A model generated the notes under the pieces. That model was not told the DNA's origin, searched no databases, and was given only the letters and a program-made list of their open reading frames with translations. A stretch of DNA of 64,000 nt from CAZYFH01 sp965197395 (lineage in GTDB: Bacteria > Acidobacteriota > Vicinamibacteria > Vicinamibacterales > UBA8438): positions 496,001 to 560,000 of the forward strand of contig CBDANB010000007.1 in the NCBI GenBank assembly GCA_965197395.1, in the 5' to 3' direction. Both the position numbers and the translations under genes were made by a program. Positions 63,285 through 64,000 of the stretch are shown here, in pieces (the stretch's first letter is position 1; each line of letters starts with the position of its first letter).

Positions 63285-64000
63285 CGTCCACCTCCGAGCT
63301 CCTCGAGGCGTTGCTCGACGAGCGCGATCAGCGCCTGCGCCATGTCCTGGTTTTCCGGCGGGGCCTGCGTCAGCATCTGGTCCGCCTGCGCGAGGAACTG
63401 GTTGGCCTGCTCCTCCGTCATCTGGGCGAGCATGCCTCGCATCTGTCCGATCTGCTGACGCTCTTCGTCGCTCAACCCAGCCAGCAGCGGGTTCTCTTCA
63501 GTCGGTGCGCTCTCGTCGCGATAATAAATCGCGACCGCGCGGGTCTCGGGTGTGAAATAGGTGTTGGCGACCCGTGTGATGTCATCCGCGGTCACCGCGT
63601 CGTAGAGCGCAGGATCGGTGTTGATATGCTCCCACCCGCGGTTCCCCTCGCGGATGAGGAGCTGCATCATCAACCCGAAGTTGCTCCGCAGGTTCCGGAA
63701 GTTGCCGGCAGCGTTTTGGTTCTTGACCTTCTGTAGCTCACGCTCGCTCACCGGCTCCATCTTGAGCCGTTCCAGCTCCGCGTAGATCGCCCGTTCCACG
63801 TCCTCCGGCGTCCGCCCCTGCTTGGCCGTCCCACGCAACTCGAACATCCCCTCGAACTGAAAGCCCGACTGACCACCGGACGCCCCCGTCGCCACCTCTT
63901 GCTCCTCGACCAGCGCCTTGTACAGACGCCCGGTGCGTCCATTGAGCAGCTGTCCCAGCACGACGAGCGCCGGCTCGTCGACGTGCCCGTCACGCACCGA
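63281..64000 (-). CDS. M16-family peptidase, C-terminal part (runs off the window)
   Basis: Only the last 239 residues are visible, and the frame is open at the right edge. It shows the M16 C-terminal domain (LLNGRTGRLYKALVEEQEVATGASG) and a tail rich in Gln, Glu and Met (MRGMLAQMTEEQANQFLAQADQML). It overlaps the start of the 498-residue partner by ATGA. It is probably the catalytic subunit, with HxxEH outside the window. Confidence 0.82.
   Translation of the reverse strand, partial: SVRDGHVDEPALVVLGQLLNGRTGRLYKALVEEQEVATGASGGQSGFQFEGMFELRGTAKQGRTPEDVERAIYAELERLKMEPVSERELQKVKNQNAAGNFRNLRSNFGLMMQLLIREGNRGWEHINTDPALYDAVTADDITRVANTYFTPETRAVAIYYRDESAPTEENPLLAGLSDEERQQIGQMRGMLAQMTEEQANQFLAQADQMLTQAPPENQDMAQALIALVEQRLEELGGGR

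Noticed and set aside
61947..63458. 503-codon plus-strand frame over the M16 gene
   Set aside because: Arg/His-rich antisense shadow of a clear M16 protein.

Overview
High-GC bacterial chromosome segment, almost fully coding, with no rRNA, tRNA, CRISPR array or recognisable insertion sequence. The gene content suggests an Acidobacteriota-like organism, probably of the Vicinamibacteria type. The pointers are many GT-C/GT39 membrane glycosyltransferases, many SGNH lipoproteins, a System I cytochrome c operon with a CcmF-CcmH fusion and a Cys-type CcmE, and UUCA-loop palindromic repeats. The taxon is inferred from gene style, not proven.

Region 1 (1-28 kb) is envelope polysaccharide and lipid-linked sugar chemistry: four GT39/GT-C proteins, a GT4, a GtrB/DPM-type GT2, a UbiA prenyltransferase, four SGNH/AlgJ-type proteins, two predicted beta-barrels, GlpD, DedA and an inositol-phosphatase-like gene. 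It also holds a compact DUF4956-VTC-CotH operon (5.6-8.5 kb). Three genes here carry apparent frameshifts, most of them at short G runs.

Region 2 (28-31 kb): an RsbW-type anti-sigma kinase is coupled to the inositol phosphatase. Divergent to them run aroA-aroK and a metallophosphoesterase.

Region 3 (39-31.2 kb, minus strand) is a cytochrome c maturation operon: ccmE, ccmF-ccmH fusion, a zinc-ribbon membrane protein, a secreted membrane-anchored protein, ccmA, ccmB, ccmC, ccmD and a 53-residue membrane protein. The CcmE has CxxxY instead of HxxxY, and no ccmG or ccmI is present.

Region 4 (39-46 kb): Maf, a DciA-like DUF721 protein, thiolase, an ArsR-glyoxalase pair with a very clear promoter/operator, and two beta-propeller-type secreted proteins.

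Region 5 (46.2-56.1 kb) is the most interesting block. Three transcription units carry a DUF2617-like protein and a holin-type membrane protein; a membrane-bound spermidine-synthase homologue, a Tat-lipoprotein flavin oxidoreductase and a polytopic membrane protein; and DUF4178, a lipoprotein, DUF350, a K+ channel with RCK domain, a J-domain protein, DUF2170/YjfI and PspA. Relatives of this set are known by gene neighbourhood as a polyamine/PspA/DUF350 membrane system of unknown function. The version here looks unusually complete.

Region 6 (56.1-64 kb): recA with a strong sigma70-type promoter, a PAP2 phosphatase, FtsB-like, a small ribbon-helix-helix-like protein with an 11-bp-arm palindrome upstream of an orphan DNA methyltransferase, a patatin/cPLA2-like protein and two M16 proteins, the last cut by the window edge.
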